The notes: a model not told the origin generated them from the sequence alone. 35,003 nucleotides of DNA from Natrarchaeobius chitinivorans (GCF_003841505.1 NZ_REGA01000027.1:1-35003); one strand, 5' to 3'; shown: positions 16,764 through 25,484, counted from the stretch's first letter. Made by a program: numbers and translations.

Positions 16764-17272
16764 GACGGACCACTGCACGTCGTTGCCGGCGGGGACCGCG
16801 AGCCGCCTGCGGTCCCACCGATACCTCGTTTCGATAGACCGTACGAGACGCTTCTCGTATTCGAATCCGGGCCAACGGGACTGGCCGCTCGCGGTCGGCG
16901 GACGGCGACGATACGAGCGATACCGTTCCGCTCTCGCGGACGGGTCGGTCCGGGGCTGACCGACCGTCCCGAATCGAGGTGACAGCCCGCTACCGTCCCG
17001 GTAGGTGGTGCCTGTATCGTTGCGTTCGCCGGTCGAGGAGGCGACTTCTATCGAAAGCGATGACTACTTTCTCCTCGAGACCGTTCGGATTTCGAGACGG
17101 TATTCGATTTCGGACAAACTCGAGATCGAAAACGACCTGAAACGGAAACTTGACCCCTCACGAAGCCATTTTCCCCAACCACTCTGATGGAAATAACTGC
17201 AGTGAGCAGACGATTCAGCGGATCCAGGGTACGAGCTAATTACTAATCCGGACGTCTCTCGACCGCTCGAAC
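16764..17272. other. Gene-free spacer of 509 bp
   Basis: Between the MinD-like gene and the lipoprotein gene I see no frame with gene-like codon use. A 60-codon frame at 17005-17187 starts with GTG, lacks a ribosome-binding site and has no family features. The last 100 bp are richer in A and T, including GCTAATTACTAATCC near 17234-17248, a likely promoter of the lipoprotein gene about 30 bp upstream of its ATG. The rest holds nothing I recognise. Confidence 0.5.
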
Positions 17273-17803
17273 ATGGAGCGACGAAAAATCCTCCTTGGCA
17301 GTGGAGCCGCGCTCGCGACCGTACTCGCGGGCTGTTCGAGTAGTGAAACCGGCGAAGAAACCGACGACGATGGCGACTCGTTCGGCGACGACGACGGCGG
17401 TGATGACGGATACGACGACGGGTACGACGACGGCGACGACGGATACGACGACGATGACGACGAGATCCCTGGTTTCGACGACGGCGTCGAAACCGGCAGC
17501 GACAAACTGAGCGTCACGAGCGTCCACCGCGAGGGGAGAGACGTCGGCGTCATCGTCGAGACCGACACCACCGACAGAGACGAGTTGTACAAAGAACTCG
17601 AGGTGGTCGCACACGACCTCGCGTACGCGATCTCCGATCCCGATCACTTCAAAGACGAGATTGAGACCATCGAACTGGTCCTCGAGTACGACGGCGCGCA
17701 CGTACTCGGACTGTTCGTCGACGTCCAGTGGATCCTCGATTACCTCGACGACGAAATCTCGCGCGAGGAGCTGCGGAAGAAGATCGTCGAGGCCGAAGAG
17801 TAG
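17273..17803 (+). CDS. Tat lipoprotein with Asp-rich linker
   Basis: This 176-residue protein starts with ERRKILLGSGAALATVLAGC, a twin-arginine signal with a lipobox (LAG-C21), so Cys21 should become lipid-anchored on the outer face of the membrane. Residues 24-65 form a low-complexity linker of Asp, Gly and Tyr, containing repeats of GYDDGYDDG type. A globular domain of about 105 residues follows (SVTSVHREGRDVGVIVETDTTD through VDVQWILDYLDDEISREEL). I do not recognise that domain and assign no function. The linker probably spaces the domain away from the membrane through the S-layer. Confidence 0.75.
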   Translation: MERRKILLGSGAALATVLAGCSSSETGEETDDDGDSFGDDDGGDDGYDDGYDDGDDGYDDDDDEIPGFDDGVETGSDKLSVTSVHREGRDVGVIVETDTTDRDELYKELEVVAHDLAYAISDPDHFKDEIETIELVLEYDGAHVLGLFVDVQWILDYLDDEISREELRKKIVEAEE

Positions 17804-17902
17804 CAGCAGTCGGTCGATTTTCCGTACGGCGGCTCGGCCGTTTCGTCCCGCTGGTCCGTCTTCGACCAGTGCCGACCGCGGATACCGACCGACAGTCGTC
17901 GG

Positions 17903-19678
17903 TCACATAGACCGCGGTGGAGCCACGCCGAGGATCGAGAGAGCGTTCGCGACGGTGTGTTTCGAGGCGGCGACGAGGGCGAGTCGCGCCTGGCGGCGAT
18001 CGGGTTCGACGCCGTCGGCCAACACGGGACACTCGCGGTAGAAGGCGTTGAACCGATCCGCGAACTCGCGGGTGTACGTCGCAATCTGATGCGGTTCGAG
18101 GTCTCCGGCGGCCTCGTCGACGACCGCCGGGAGCCGTGCGATCGTCTCGAGCAACGCTCGCTCCTCGGGGGCCTCGAGTCGCTCCGCGTCGACGTCGACG
18201 TCCGGACATTCGCCGGCTTCGACGTCGAACCCTGCCTCCTCCAGAATGCCACAACAGCGAGCGTGGACGTACTGGACGTACGGTGCGGACTGGGCCTCGA
18301 AGTCGAGGGCCTGTTCCCACTCGAACGTGATCGCTTTCGTCGGCTGTTTCGAGACGATGTCGTATCGAACCGCACCGATACCGACCTGGTGGGCGATTCG
18401 TTCGATGTCGTCTTCGTCAAGATCGTCGTCACGAATGCGGTCGTCCAGTCGCTCCTCGACTTCCTCACGCGCACGATCGATCGCCTCGTCGAGCAGATCG
18501 TCGAGGTCGACGCCGGTGCCGCGTCGCGTGGACATCTTCCCCTCCGGCAGGTTGACGTAGGAGTAAAGCACCTGCCGAAGTTGCTCGGTGTCGTTTCCGA
18601 GCAGGTCGAGGGTGGCCCGGAGCTGTCTGGCCTGCAGTTTGTGATCCTCGCCGAGTACCGTCACCGCCCGATCGTAGTTGTCGAACTTCCACTCGTGGTG
18701 GGCCAGATCTCGCGTCGGATACAGCGAGGTGCCGTCCGAGCGAAGGAACACCAGATTCTTTTCGATGCCGAACTCCTCGAGTTCCAGTTGCCAGGCCTCC
18801 TCCTCGTAGACCGCCTCGTCGAGGTCTTCCAACCGGTCGACGACGTCGTCGGTGGAGCCATCGCGCATGAACCGCGTCTCCTTGACGAACTCGTCGAACT
18901 CCGCGGGGAGACGCTCGAGACACGTCTTCATGCCGGAGAGAACCTGATCGACGACCTCGCTGACTCGTTCGTAGGTCTGCTCGTCGCCCTCCTCTAGACC
19001 CTGCATGATCGCGTCGATTTCGGCTTCGGCCTCTGCGACCGCCGACTCGTCGGCGGTTTCCAGGTAAGCGTTACCCTTCCGGTAGTAGCGGACGAGGTCG
19101 TACTCCGTGCGGTCGCGCTCGGGGTCGTCCTCGAGGTCCGCCTCGTCGAAGGTCTCGTAGGCCCAGGTGAAGACGGCCATCTGCCGGCCGGCGTCGTTGA
19201 CGTAGTAGTGGCGGTCGACGTCGTAGCCGGCGAACGCGAGCAGGTTCGCGACCGCGTCGCCGATGATCGGATTGCGAGCGCGGCCGACGTGAACCGGTCC
19301 CGTCGGGTTCGCGCTCGTGTGTTCGACGACGACCGACTCGTTCCGGCCGTCGATGGAGCCGTACGCCTCGTCGGTTCCCGCCGCGAGCGTCTCCGAGAAG
19401 TAGGCCTCGCTCGGGAGGAAGTTGAGATAGGGACCCTGGGTCCGGACCGCGCCGACGTACGTCAGTTCGTCGACGTCGATCTCCGCGGCGATCCGGCTCG
19501 CGACCTGCGGCGGCGGCGCACCCGCTTCGTCGGCGAGGCGAAACGCCGCGCTCGAGGCGAGGACGCTCTCGACGTCCTCCGGCGGTTGTTCGATTCCGAG
19601 ATCGTCGGTGGGGAACGCGAGCGACGAGAGCGCCCCCTCGAGGGCGTCCTCGACCTCCGCGCGCAAAGACAGGAACAT
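17903..19678 (-). CDS. argS: Arginyl-tRNA synthetase
   Basis: This 591-residue class I enzyme charges tRNA-Arg. The N-terminal Add-1 domain (about 1-100) is followed by [18 protein letters not shown] (119-136) with the HIGH-type motif [15 protein letters not shown] near residue 380 stands at the KMSKS-like position. The C-terminal anticodon-binding DALR domain includes [28 protein letters not shown] and ends in [12 protein letters not shown], typical of ArgRS. The start [13 protein letters not shown] is the normal N-terminus, and a CCTTTAGTC TATA-like box lies about 26 bp upstream. The gene is essential in archaea. Its 3' end lies 99 bp from the convergent lipoprotein gene. Confidence 0.97.
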   Translation of the reverse strand: MFLSLRAEVEDALEGALSSLAFPTDDLGIEQPPEDVESVLASSAAFRLADEAGAPPPQVASRIAAEIDVDELTYVGAVRTQGPYLNFLPSEAYFSETLAAGTDEAYGSIDGRNESVVVEHTSANPTGPVHVGRARNPIIGDAVANLLAFAGYDVDRHYYVNDAGRQMAVFTWAYETFDEADLEDDPERDRTEYDLVRYYRKGNAYLETADESAVAEAEAEIDAIMQGLEEGDEQTYERVSEVVDQVLSGMKTCLERLPAEFDEFVKETRFMRDGSTDDVVDRLEDLDEAVYEEEAWQLELEEFGIEKNLVFLRSDGTSLYPTRDLAHHEWKFDNYDRAVTVLGEDHKLQARQLRATLDLLGNDTEQLRQVLYSYVNLPEGKMSTRRGTGVDLDDLLDEAIDRAREEVEERLDDRIRDDDLDEDDIERIAHQVGIGAVRYDIVSKQPTKAITFEWEQALDFEAQSAPYVQYVHARCCGILEEAGFDVEAGECPDVDVDAERLEAPEERALLETIARLPAVVDEAAGDLEPHQIATYTREFADRFNAFYRECPVLADGVEPDRRQARLALVAASKHTVANALSILGVAPPRSM

Positions 19679-19718
19679 ACTCGCCCGTATTCAGGGGGCG
19701 ACTAAAGGAATGTCGGGT

Positions 19719-20555
19719 TCACGTTTCGAACGGGAGGTGGCCGAGGAAGCTGTCGCTCTGGTAATCGAGGTGGTCCAGTCGCGACCCCAGTAGTTCCCGG
19801 ACGAGGACCACCAGCGGGTTATCTTCTCCCTCCCCGACCATTCCGATTTCGCGTTTCGTCCCCGCCGTTTCCCGCCAGATGCCGACGACGACTCGGTTCC
19901 GGTCCGAGACGATGAGACGACTGACCGTCGGTGACGTCGACCGGTCGTTCATCCAGTCGAGTTGTGGCTCCCAGATCGTCGCCTCCGGCAGGTGATGGTG
20001 GAAGAACTCGCGGACGCTCGCGTTCTTCGCGCCAGCGTGGAAGTCGACGCCGCGCTGGAGCGCGTTCTCCGCGTTGGGGAGACAGTCTGCATCGAGCAAC
20101 TCCTCAGAGGTGTAGATCAGAAACAGCTCGTCTTCGGTTCTGTCGGCGAGTTCCCGGCCGTACTCGTACACTGCGTCTCGACCCTCGAGAACCGCGATTT
20201 CGTCGCCGGCGAACGCACTGACACCAGCGAGTAGATCGTCTCCCACCTCGATTTTCTCCCACTCCGAGTCGCCACCCGTCGTCGTACCTTCGGTGACGAG
20301 GTTCTCGTCGGCGTCGTAGTCGACCAGACCGAGCTCGTCGAGTCGTGGCAGGTGGTCGTGGTGTAACGAGAGTAGAGACCCCTCGAGTCGGGCATCGGAA
20401 TCGTCCGCTTGACAGACTGACCCGTCTCGAGCCACGAGTTCCTCGGCGATTACCGTCGCCGAAACCGATCCGTCGGCCTCGGACAGTACGTCGAGGACGA
20501 TCCGGTTAGTCGGGTCGGACAGTGCCCGAACGACCCGGGAATCGTGGGAGTCCAT
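19719..20555 (-). CDS. Winged-helix regulator with C-terminal sensor-like domain
   Basis: This 278-residue protein has an ArsR-like winged helix at 1-95 (RALSDPTNRIVLDVLSEADG, then LHHDHLPRLDELGLVDYD), the arrangement of many haloarchaeal DNA-binding proteins. Residues 105-278 form an alpha/beta domain with DELFLIYTSEELLDADCLP and ISDRN-like strands, similar in style to the sensor domains of TrmB-type and DICT-like regulators; the ligand is unknown. A 19-bp palindrome lies between its TATA box and the ATG (20561-20579), which suggests it represses itself. It is encoded just upstream of argS on the same strand, but argS has its own TATA box. Confidence 0.72.
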   Translation of the reverse strand: MDSHDSRVVRALSDPTNRIVLDVLSEADGSVSATVIAEELVARDGSVCQADDSDARLEGSLLSLHHDHLPRLDELGLVDYDADENLVTEGTTTGGDSEWEKIEVGDDLLAGVSAFAGDEIAVLEGRDAVYEYGRELADRTEDELFLIYTSEELLDADCLPNAENALQRGVDFHAGAKNASVREFFHHHLPEATIWEPQLDWMNDRSTSPTVSRLIVSDRNRVVVGIWRETAGTKREIGMVGEGEDNPLVVLVRELLGSRLDHLDYQSDSFLGHLPFET

Positions 20556-20560
20556 GACAA

Positions 20561-20587
20561 CCGTTCGGAGAGCGAACGGAATAAATG
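20561..20587 (-). promoter_or_regulatory. Promoter with operator-like palindrome
   Basis: The sequence holds a perfect 7-bp inverted repeat, CCGTTCG-GAGAG-CGAACGG (20561-20579), and a TATA-like box at 20579-20587 (CATTTATTC on the minus strand) about 28 bp upstream of the ATG at 20555. The palindrome covers the DNA between the TATA box and the start of transcription, where a bound repressor would block initiation. Autoregulation by the adjacent gene's product is my inference. Confidence 0.55.
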
Positions 20588-20797
20588 TGATTCATGAACC
20601 CAGAGATCGTACTGATAAATATTACGCCGGCACAGGTACGAGAGAGACAGTTCCCTCGAGACCGGCGTGGGTTCATACGGGTTGCTGTACGTCAGTTCCG
20701 GCGCACCCGCGACCCAGGCAGCGGCTGCGCCAGTACATCGACACAGCGATCCGTATCAGCGACCGGTTCGAACTCGATGGAGTCGCGGTCGATCCCG

Positions 20798-22561
20798 TCA
20801 GTAGGTCTCGCCGTGACCGATCGGGTACTGATCGCCGATCGCGACGGGGAGTTCTCCCCCAGGCTGATCACCGAAGAGGACCGAAACGCCGGCTCTGAGT
20901 GCGGTCGGATTCTCGCTTTGCCAGCGCTCGATCGCGTACGTCGCGACGGCCGCGTCGACCGCGTCGGGATACTCGCCGATGTCGTAGGGGAGCCCTGTCG
21001 ACAGTCCTACGACCGGCGTTCCAGTGTTCGCAACCGCCTCGAGGAGGTCGAGTTGCCCCGGCGGGATAGACGCCTGCGAGTACGTCTGGACGATTGCCGC
21101 GTCGGCCGCCGCCGCGAGCGAGGCCGCGTTGTTCGCTTCGATCGCCATCGGATCGTGTGAACTCGCCGCCATCTGTAGCGTCGTCGCGTCGGTCTCGGAC
21201 TCGACGGCTTCCCGGATCGTCCCGAGATCCTCGACGCCTGCGACGAGGATCGTATCGCTCGAGGAGAGGTCCAGTGGCAGGAGATCGCCGTCGTTGTGAA
21301 CCAGCGTGATGCCGTCCTGTGCGAGGTCTGCGGCGATGTCGAGGTGATCCGGATTGCCGACGGTTTCGATCGCGTTCGCCGGATCGACGGTAGGGTTGTT
21401 CATCACGCCGTACTCGAATTTCGCCTGGAGGACGCGGGCTACGGACTCGTCGATGCGTTCTTCGCTGAGTTCGCCGTCGTTGTACGCCTGGTGGAGCGCG
21501 TTGTACGTGTCGACCTGATCCTGCCAGGTACCGGTCGCCATGATGACGTCCGCGCCGGCCTCGACTGCGAGTCGGGTCCCGTCGCTGGTCCCCCACTCGT
21601 CTTCGATCGCGTCCATCGACATGGCGTCGGTGACGATGAGGCCATCGAATCCCATCTCATCGCGAAGGAGACCGGTGAGGACGTCCTTCGAGAGGGTCGC
21701 GGGCCGTTCGTCGTCGATCGCTTCGACGATGACGTGGGCGGTCATGATCGCGCTCGTGCCCGCATCGATCGCTGCCTGGAACGGCGGCAGGTGGACGTCA
21801 CGAAGCGTCTGTTCGTCGTAGGTGACGATGGGCAGATCGTAGTGAGAGTCGTGGTCCGTATCGCCGTGGCCGGGGAAGTGTTTCGGCGTCGCGATCACGT
21901 CCTTGTCCTGGTACGCTTCGACCATCGCCTCGGTGAACTCGGAGACGGTATCGGTCTCGCTTCCGAACGACCGGACGCCGATGACCGGGTTCTCCGGATT
22001 CGTGTTGACGTCGGCACCGGGATCGAAGTTCCAGGTGAACCCCATCGCTTTCATCTCCTCGGCGGTGACTTCGGCCGAGGTGACGGCGTTGTCGGTCGAT
22101 CCCGACGCCGCAAGCCCCATCTTTCGGGGATGGGTCGTTCCGCCGATGTCGATGTTGTGATCCGACCCGTACTCGAAGTCCGCACAGATCAAAAGCGGAA
22201 TCTCCGGATCCGCGTTCGTTGCCCACTCCTGAAGCTTGTTGTTGTACGTCGCCGCGTACGACGGCGAGCTCTGATTGTAGATGATCACCGATCCGACGTT
22301 GAGGTTTTGAATCGCCGTCTGGGTCTCACCCGGCGGCATCTCGTGAGGGCCCGTGATGCCGCGAGTGGTCACCATGACCATCTGCCCGATCTTTTCCTCG
22401 ATCGACATCTCGTCGAGATAGCCCTGGACTGCGCCGTTGGCGTTTACCGTCGCCGACGTCTCGCTCCCTGCCGCGACACCTGCCACCGATGCGGCAATCC
22501 CTGCTGTACCGATACCCTGCATGAATCGTCGGCGACTCGAATCACTCCAGTTTGATACCAT
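20798..22561 (-). CDS. Secreted GH3 beta-N-acetylhexosaminidase-like hydrolase (NagZ type)
   Basis: This 587-residue protein carries a Tat signal (SSRRRFMQGIGTAGIAASVAG, residues 8-28). The glycoside hydrolase family 3 barrel includes KHFPGHGDTDHDSHYDLP, whose Asp-Ser-His dyad is the acid/base of NagZ-type enzymes, and LIVTDAMSMDAI, whose Asp is the expected nucleophile. A second alpha/beta domain makes up the C-terminal 200 residues, as in the two-domain Bacillus enzyme. It should remove beta-linked N-acetylglucosamine from the ends of extracellular glycans. Haloarchaea have no murein, so chitin fragments or glycoprotein glycans are more likely substrates. I choose MVSN as start because GGAG lies seven bases upstream; a 22-residue extension upstream would bury the Tat signal. 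Confidence 0.87.
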   Translation of the reverse strand: MVSNWSDSSRRRFMQGIGTAGIAASVAGVAAGSETSATVNANGAVQGYLDEMSIEEKIGQMVMVTTRGITGPHEMPPGETQTAIQNLNVGSVIIYNQSSPSYAATYNNKLQEWATNADPEIPLLICADFEYGSDHNIDIGGTTHPRKMGLAASGSTDNAVTSAEVTAEEMKAMGFTWNFDPGADVNTNPENPVIGVRSFGSETDTVSEFTEAMVEAYQDKDVIATPKHFPGHGDTDHDSHYDLPIVTYDEQTLRDVHLPPFQAAIDAGTSAIMTAHVIVEAIDDERPATLSKDVLTGLLRDEMGFDGLIVTDAMSMDAIEDEWGTSDGTRLAVEAGADVIMATGTWQDQVDTYNALHQAYNDGELSEERIDESVARVLQAKFEYGVMNNPTVDPANAIETVGNPDHLDIAADLAQDGITLVHNDGDLLPLDLSSSDTILVAGVEDLGTIREAVESETDATTLQMAASSHDPMAIEANNAASLAAAADAAIVQTYSQASIPPGQLDLLEAVANTGTPVVGLSTGLPYDIGEYPDAVDAAVATYAIERWQSENPTALRAGVSVLFGDQPGGELPVAIGDQYPIGHGETY

Positions 22562-22689
22562 TTGATATCTCCAGTGATAATGTAATTTCAGATGGTAGAA
22601 AAGTACACGGGCTAATTGTTTAATCAATCCCTACCGATAGGCGAACCGTGCGTGGCGATGTCGACCGTCCTGCTCCGAGCGGTCGATCG

Positions 22690-22733
22690 AACGACTCCGT
22701 TACTGGCGGGATACCCGCTGTAATGGAGTCGTT
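22690..22733 (+). repeat. 44-base hairpin (inverted repeat)
   Basis: The arms 22690-22710 and 22714-22733 pair almost completely around a three-base loop ATA. By hand count there are 18 Watson-Crick pairs, two G-U pairs and one bulged T when read as plus-strand RNA. On the minus strand the two G-U pairs would be C-A mismatches. It is followed by TTAAAACGAG, not a T tract. It lies between divergent genes, where a terminator is not expected. Confidence 0.75.
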
Positions 22734-22921
22734 AAAACGAGTTACTCAAAGCTGGGGCTGGTAGTACGACTGCACCGATTGACACACCCATCGCCGACCA
22801 GTCTGGCGATCAGGTGTGCAGTGACTTCCAGTGGCTACTATATCTCGGTGTCCTTCCTAGAGGCCCGCTCGAGTGCGCTCGACCCGGCGTCGAGTGTCTG
22901 CTCGCGTATCCTCTTCCCGCA

Positions 22922-22930
22922 CTTATAAAT
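22922..22930 (+). promoter_or_regulatory. TATA box of thiolase-like/OB operon
   Basis: CTTATAAAT is centred about 28 bp upstream of the ATG at 22954. This fixes the start of the thiolase-like gene, since a longer in-frame reading would begin upstream of the promoter. Confidence 0.65.
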
Positions 22931-22953
22931 CACAGAGCCGAGTGCCGTACGAT

Positions 22954-24108
22954 ATGGAACGTGTTGCAATCATCGGGGGGTCTATGACCCAGTTCGGCCA
23001 GCGCGAGGACTGGATCGTAGACCTCCTCTCGGAGGCTGGCCTCGCGTGTCTCGAGGACGCGGGTGTGGAGGCGTCGGCCCTCGATCACCTGTACGTCTCG
23101 AACATGGCCAGCGGCGAGTTCGAAGGACAGACCGGCGTGATGAACGCACTCGCACACGACATCGACGCGATGCCGGCGTACACCCAGCGAATCGACCAGA
23201 CGAGCTCCAGCGGCGGTGCCGGCATCTACGCCGCGTGGCAGTCGATCGCAAGCGGGGCGAGCGAGATGACGATGCTCGTCGGCGGCGAGAAGATGACCCA
23301 CCGGACGACCGGCGAGTCGACCGACGTCATTGCATCGCTCACCCACCCGGCGGAGTACAAACACGGCGTGACGCTTCCCTCCTTTGCCGGGTTGACCGCC
23401 AGACACTACCTCGAGCGCTTCGACGCGCCGCGGGAGAGCCTCGCCAAAGTCGCCGTCAAGAACCACAAAAACGGCGTCGACAACCCACACGCCCAGTTCC
23501 AGAAGGAAGTCGACCTCGAGACGGTACTCGAGTCCCCAATCGTCGCCGATCCGCTGCGCCTGTACGACTTCTGCCCGATCACGGACGGCTCGGCCGCGCT
23601 GTTGTTCTGTCCGGAATCGGTCGCACGGGAGTACACCGACGAGTACGCCGTCATCGCAGGTATCGACGGCGCGACGGATACCCACGTCGTCCACGAGCGC
23701 GAGGATCCGACCGTGATGGGTGGCGTCGTCGAGAGCGGCGAGGGAGCCTACGAGATGAGCGGGTACGGCCCCGACGATATCGACGTCGCCGAACTCCACG
23801 ACATGTTCACCATCCTCGAGTTCCTCCAGATGGAGGGACTCGGCTTCGCGGAACAAGGCAAAGCCTGGAAACTCGTCGAGGAGGGATACACCGACAGAGA
23901 CGGCGAGTTACCGATCAACACGTCCGGCGGGCTCAAGTCGAAGGGACACCCGCTCGGAGCCAGCGGCGTCGCACAGGGCGTCGAGATCTACGAACAGCTC
24001 GTCGACGAGGCCGGCCCCCGACAGGTCGAGGCGGACGTCGGCCTCTGTTGTAACGTCGGTGGGTTCGGAAACTGCGTCATCACGACGATCATGGAGGCAG
24101 GACAATGA
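22954..24108 (+). CDS. Thiolase-like protein (SCP2-thiolase/acetyl-CoA acetyltransferase family) lacking the N-terminal catalytic Cys
   Basis: This 384-residue protein is plainly of the thiolase fold: MERVAIIGGSMTQFG at the start, GGEKMTHRTTGES near 110-122, ELHDMFTILEFLQMEGLGF near 280-298, and SGGLKSKGHPLGASGVAQG near 324-342 with the conserved His332. In standard thiolases the nucleophilic cysteine lies in an ACASGG-type motif; here the same place reads TSSSGG (83-88), so Ser84 replaces it. A Cys is present near the C-terminus (LCCNVGGFGNC, 364-374). The gene overlaps the OB-fold gene by ATGA, so they surely form one operon and probably a complex, as thiolase-DUF35 pairs do. Claisen chemistry is doubtful; a retro-aldolase role like Ltp2-DUF35 is an option. 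Confidence 0.82.
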   Translation: MERVAIIGGSMTQFGQREDWIVDLLSEAGLACLEDAGVEASALDHLYVSNMASGEFEGQTGVMNALAHDIDAMPAYTQRIDQTSSSGGAGIYAAWQSIASGASEMTMLVGGEKMTHRTTGESTDVIASLTHPAEYKHGVTLPSFAGLTARHYLERFDAPRESLAKVAVKNHKNGVDNPHAQFQKEVDLETVLESPIVADPLRLYDFCPITDGSAALLFCPESVAREYTDEYAVIAGIDGATDTHVVHEREDPTVMGGVVESGEGAYEMSGYGPDDIDVAELHDMFTILEFLQMEGLGFAEQGKAWKLVEEGYTDRDGELPINTSGGLKSKGHPLGASGVAQGVEIYEQLVDEAGPRQVEADVGLCCNVGGFGNCVITTIMEAGQ

Positions 24109-24497
24109 CGATGGAAGCCTATCGGTACGAAGACGGCTCGATCAGCTATCCCGGCCATCCCCGCGGGCCCGGTGGGACAGAACCCGTCGAGACGATCGAC
24201 CTGAGCGAGTACACGGCCGAAGTCGTCACCTGGACGACGAGTACGGCGACCCCGCCCGGCGTCCGCGAGCCGAACACGCTCGTGATCGTCGAATTCGACG
24301 TCGACGGGAGACAGAGCGACTCGGAAGGGGGAAGCGGCGACGAAACGGTTCGGGCGATCGGTCAGGCGACGACCGACGACCTCGAGACGGGCGATACTGT
24401 CCGGCCGGTCCACGTCGAGGAGCTCCGCGAGCCGGGTGCGGGTATCAGAGAACCCGACAGTCAGGAGTGGGACGGCTATCGATTCGAGCCGGTTTAA
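24105..24497 (+). CDS. DUF35-like OB-fold protein without zinc-ribbon cysteines
   Basis: This 130-residue protein follows the thiolase-like gene with overlapping stop and start codons (ATGA). The pattern of DUF35 proteins is visible: a short N-terminal arm (YRYEDGSISYPGHPRGPGG, 6-24) at the place of the zinc ribbon, then an OB-fold (about 35-120; EVVTWTTSTATPPGVREPNTLVIVEFDVDG, RAIGQATTDDLETGDTVRPV). DUF35 partners bind acyl-CoA and bridge thiolase-like enzymes to others. Here there is no cysteine at all, so no zinc is bound. The stop codon overlaps the stop of the convergent gene at 24494. An inserted acidic loop (residues 69-79) breaks the OB domain. Confidence 0.75.
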   Translation: MTMEAYRYEDGSISYPGHPRGPGGTEPVETIDLSEYTAEVVTWTTSTATPPGVREPNTLVIVEFDVDGRQSDSEGGSGDETVRAIGQATTDDLETGDTVRPVHVEELREPGAGIREPDSQEWDGYRFEPV

Positions 24498-25336
24498 TTC
24501 TCGTCTCCGGTCCCGTCGTCGTGTTTTTCACCGCTTTCACGATCGCCATCCTCAGTACCGTCGCGTGCACTACCGCTGGCATCATCACCGCCGTCGTCGA
24601 CGCCGAGGCGTTCGGGATCATCACCGCTCTCGGGACTCCCGGACCCGTCCCCGTCGACGCGTTCGTGATCGTCCGCTGGCTCGCTCGCGTCCGGCTCCTC
24701 GTCCGGCCCGTACTGGTCTTTTAACGTCTCGAGTTCGGCGTCGACGTCGACGGCGGACTCTCCCTCCGGACTCCCGCCGTCTTCGGTGTCCGATTCGTCG
24801 TTGGATCGGGGAGCACCGTCTCCGATGTCGATTTCGACCGGGGTCGTCCCCGTCTGCGTTCTACCGTCACCACTGTCGTCGGTCGCAGCCTGAAGCCGTT
24901 CGTCAACCTCGTCGCGAAGCGCTCGAGCGTCGGTGAGCAGGTCTCGCGCCCGGTCGTCCGCCGGGAGCGTTCCCTCGGACGCTGCCCGCTGAAGTTCCGC
25001 CAGCACCGTATCGAGTCGGGAAATGGTTGTCCGACGGAGTTCGTTCGCACGGTCGCTCGAGACGGCCGCGGCCTCACTCGTTCGATCCCTCACCTCGCGT
25101 TCGGTCCGCACGAGTTCGAGCCCGCGCTGGAACGCCTCGAGCGCCCGGACGCTCGACTCGAGGACGGCGAGTAGCGCAGGAATTGCGACCTCGTCGGTAA
25201 ACGAGAGGAGTTCGCGCGGCGTGGGCGGTCGAAGTGGCGGTCGACGCCGCGGCGTCTCGAGTTCGTCCGAAAGCTCGTCGATCGTCCGCGTCAGTTCACG
25301 GATCGCCTCGGCGAGTTCCTCGTCTCGGTCGGCCAT
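24494..25336 (-). CDS. Haloarchaeal protein with helical N-terminus and long acidic tail (DUF7547-like)
   Basis: This 280-residue protein has a helical N-terminal part (1-150), starting with EELAEAIRELTRTIDELSDELE and containing a Pro/Arg-rich RRRPPLRPPTPRELLSF patch (31-46) and a hydrophobic helix AIPALLAVLESSVRALEAF (51-69). Residues 150-280 are almost all Asp, Glu, Gly and Ser and must be disordered. I recall the N-terminal pattern as a conserved haloarchaeal family, probably DUF7547, with no known function. It is convergent with the OB-fold gene and their stop codons overlap. The disordered tail is typical of halophilic proteins but unusually long. Confidence 0.65.
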   Translation of the reverse strand: MADRDEELAEAIRELTRTIDELSDELETPRRRPPLRPPTPRELLSFTDEVAIPALLAVLESSVRALEAFQRGLELVRTEREVRDRTSEAAAVSSDRANELRRTTISRLDTVLAELQRAASEGTLPADDRARDLLTDARALRDEVDERLQAATDDSGDGRTQTGTTPVEIDIGDGAPRSNDESDTEDGGSPEGESAVDVDAELETLKDQYGPDEEPDASEPADDHERVDGDGSGSPESGDDPERLGVDDGGDDASGSARDGTEDGDRESGEKHDDGTGDEN

Positions 25337-25446
25337 ACGACTCTTACGAGGTCCCGTATGAAAAGGGAGACGATGACGGGGGGTGGTTATTTGTCCTCGT
25401 CCTCTGGTATTAAGATGGTACTCGATTTTTAAAAAATACGCTAGCC

Positions 25447-25460
25447 AAAATATTTATCTA
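25447..25460 (+). promoter_or_regulatory. A/T-rich promoter of the DUF7504-like gene
   Basis: AAAATATTTATCTA lies about 31 bp upstream of the ATG at 25485. A run of T and A (ATTTTTAAAAAAT, about 25424-25437) precedes it and could be a TFB-recognition or bent element. This spacer is clearly poorer in G and C than its surroundings. Confidence 0.55.
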
Positions 25461-25484
25461 ATTCTTTCCCCTGTATTGGGATGA

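Larger units (their letters stand above)
22562..22953. other. Divergent promoter region of 392 bp
   Basis: This spacer separates the GH3 gene (minus) from the thiolase-like gene (plus). Bases 22562-22630 are A/T-rich and should hold the GH3 promoter. A 44-base near-perfect hairpin lies at 22690-22733. The TATA box of the thiolase-like gene is at 22922-22930. No gene is supported here. Confidence 0.6.

Noticed and set aside
17005-17187. 60-codon frame in the spacer after minD
   Set aside because: GTG start, no ribosome-binding site or family pattern, and base use unlike the neighbouring genes.
21296-22555. 419-codon plus-strand frame inside the GH3 gene
   Set aside because: Complement shadow of a strongly supported gene; no domain pattern and biased Arg/Val content typical of antisense frames in GC-rich DNA.
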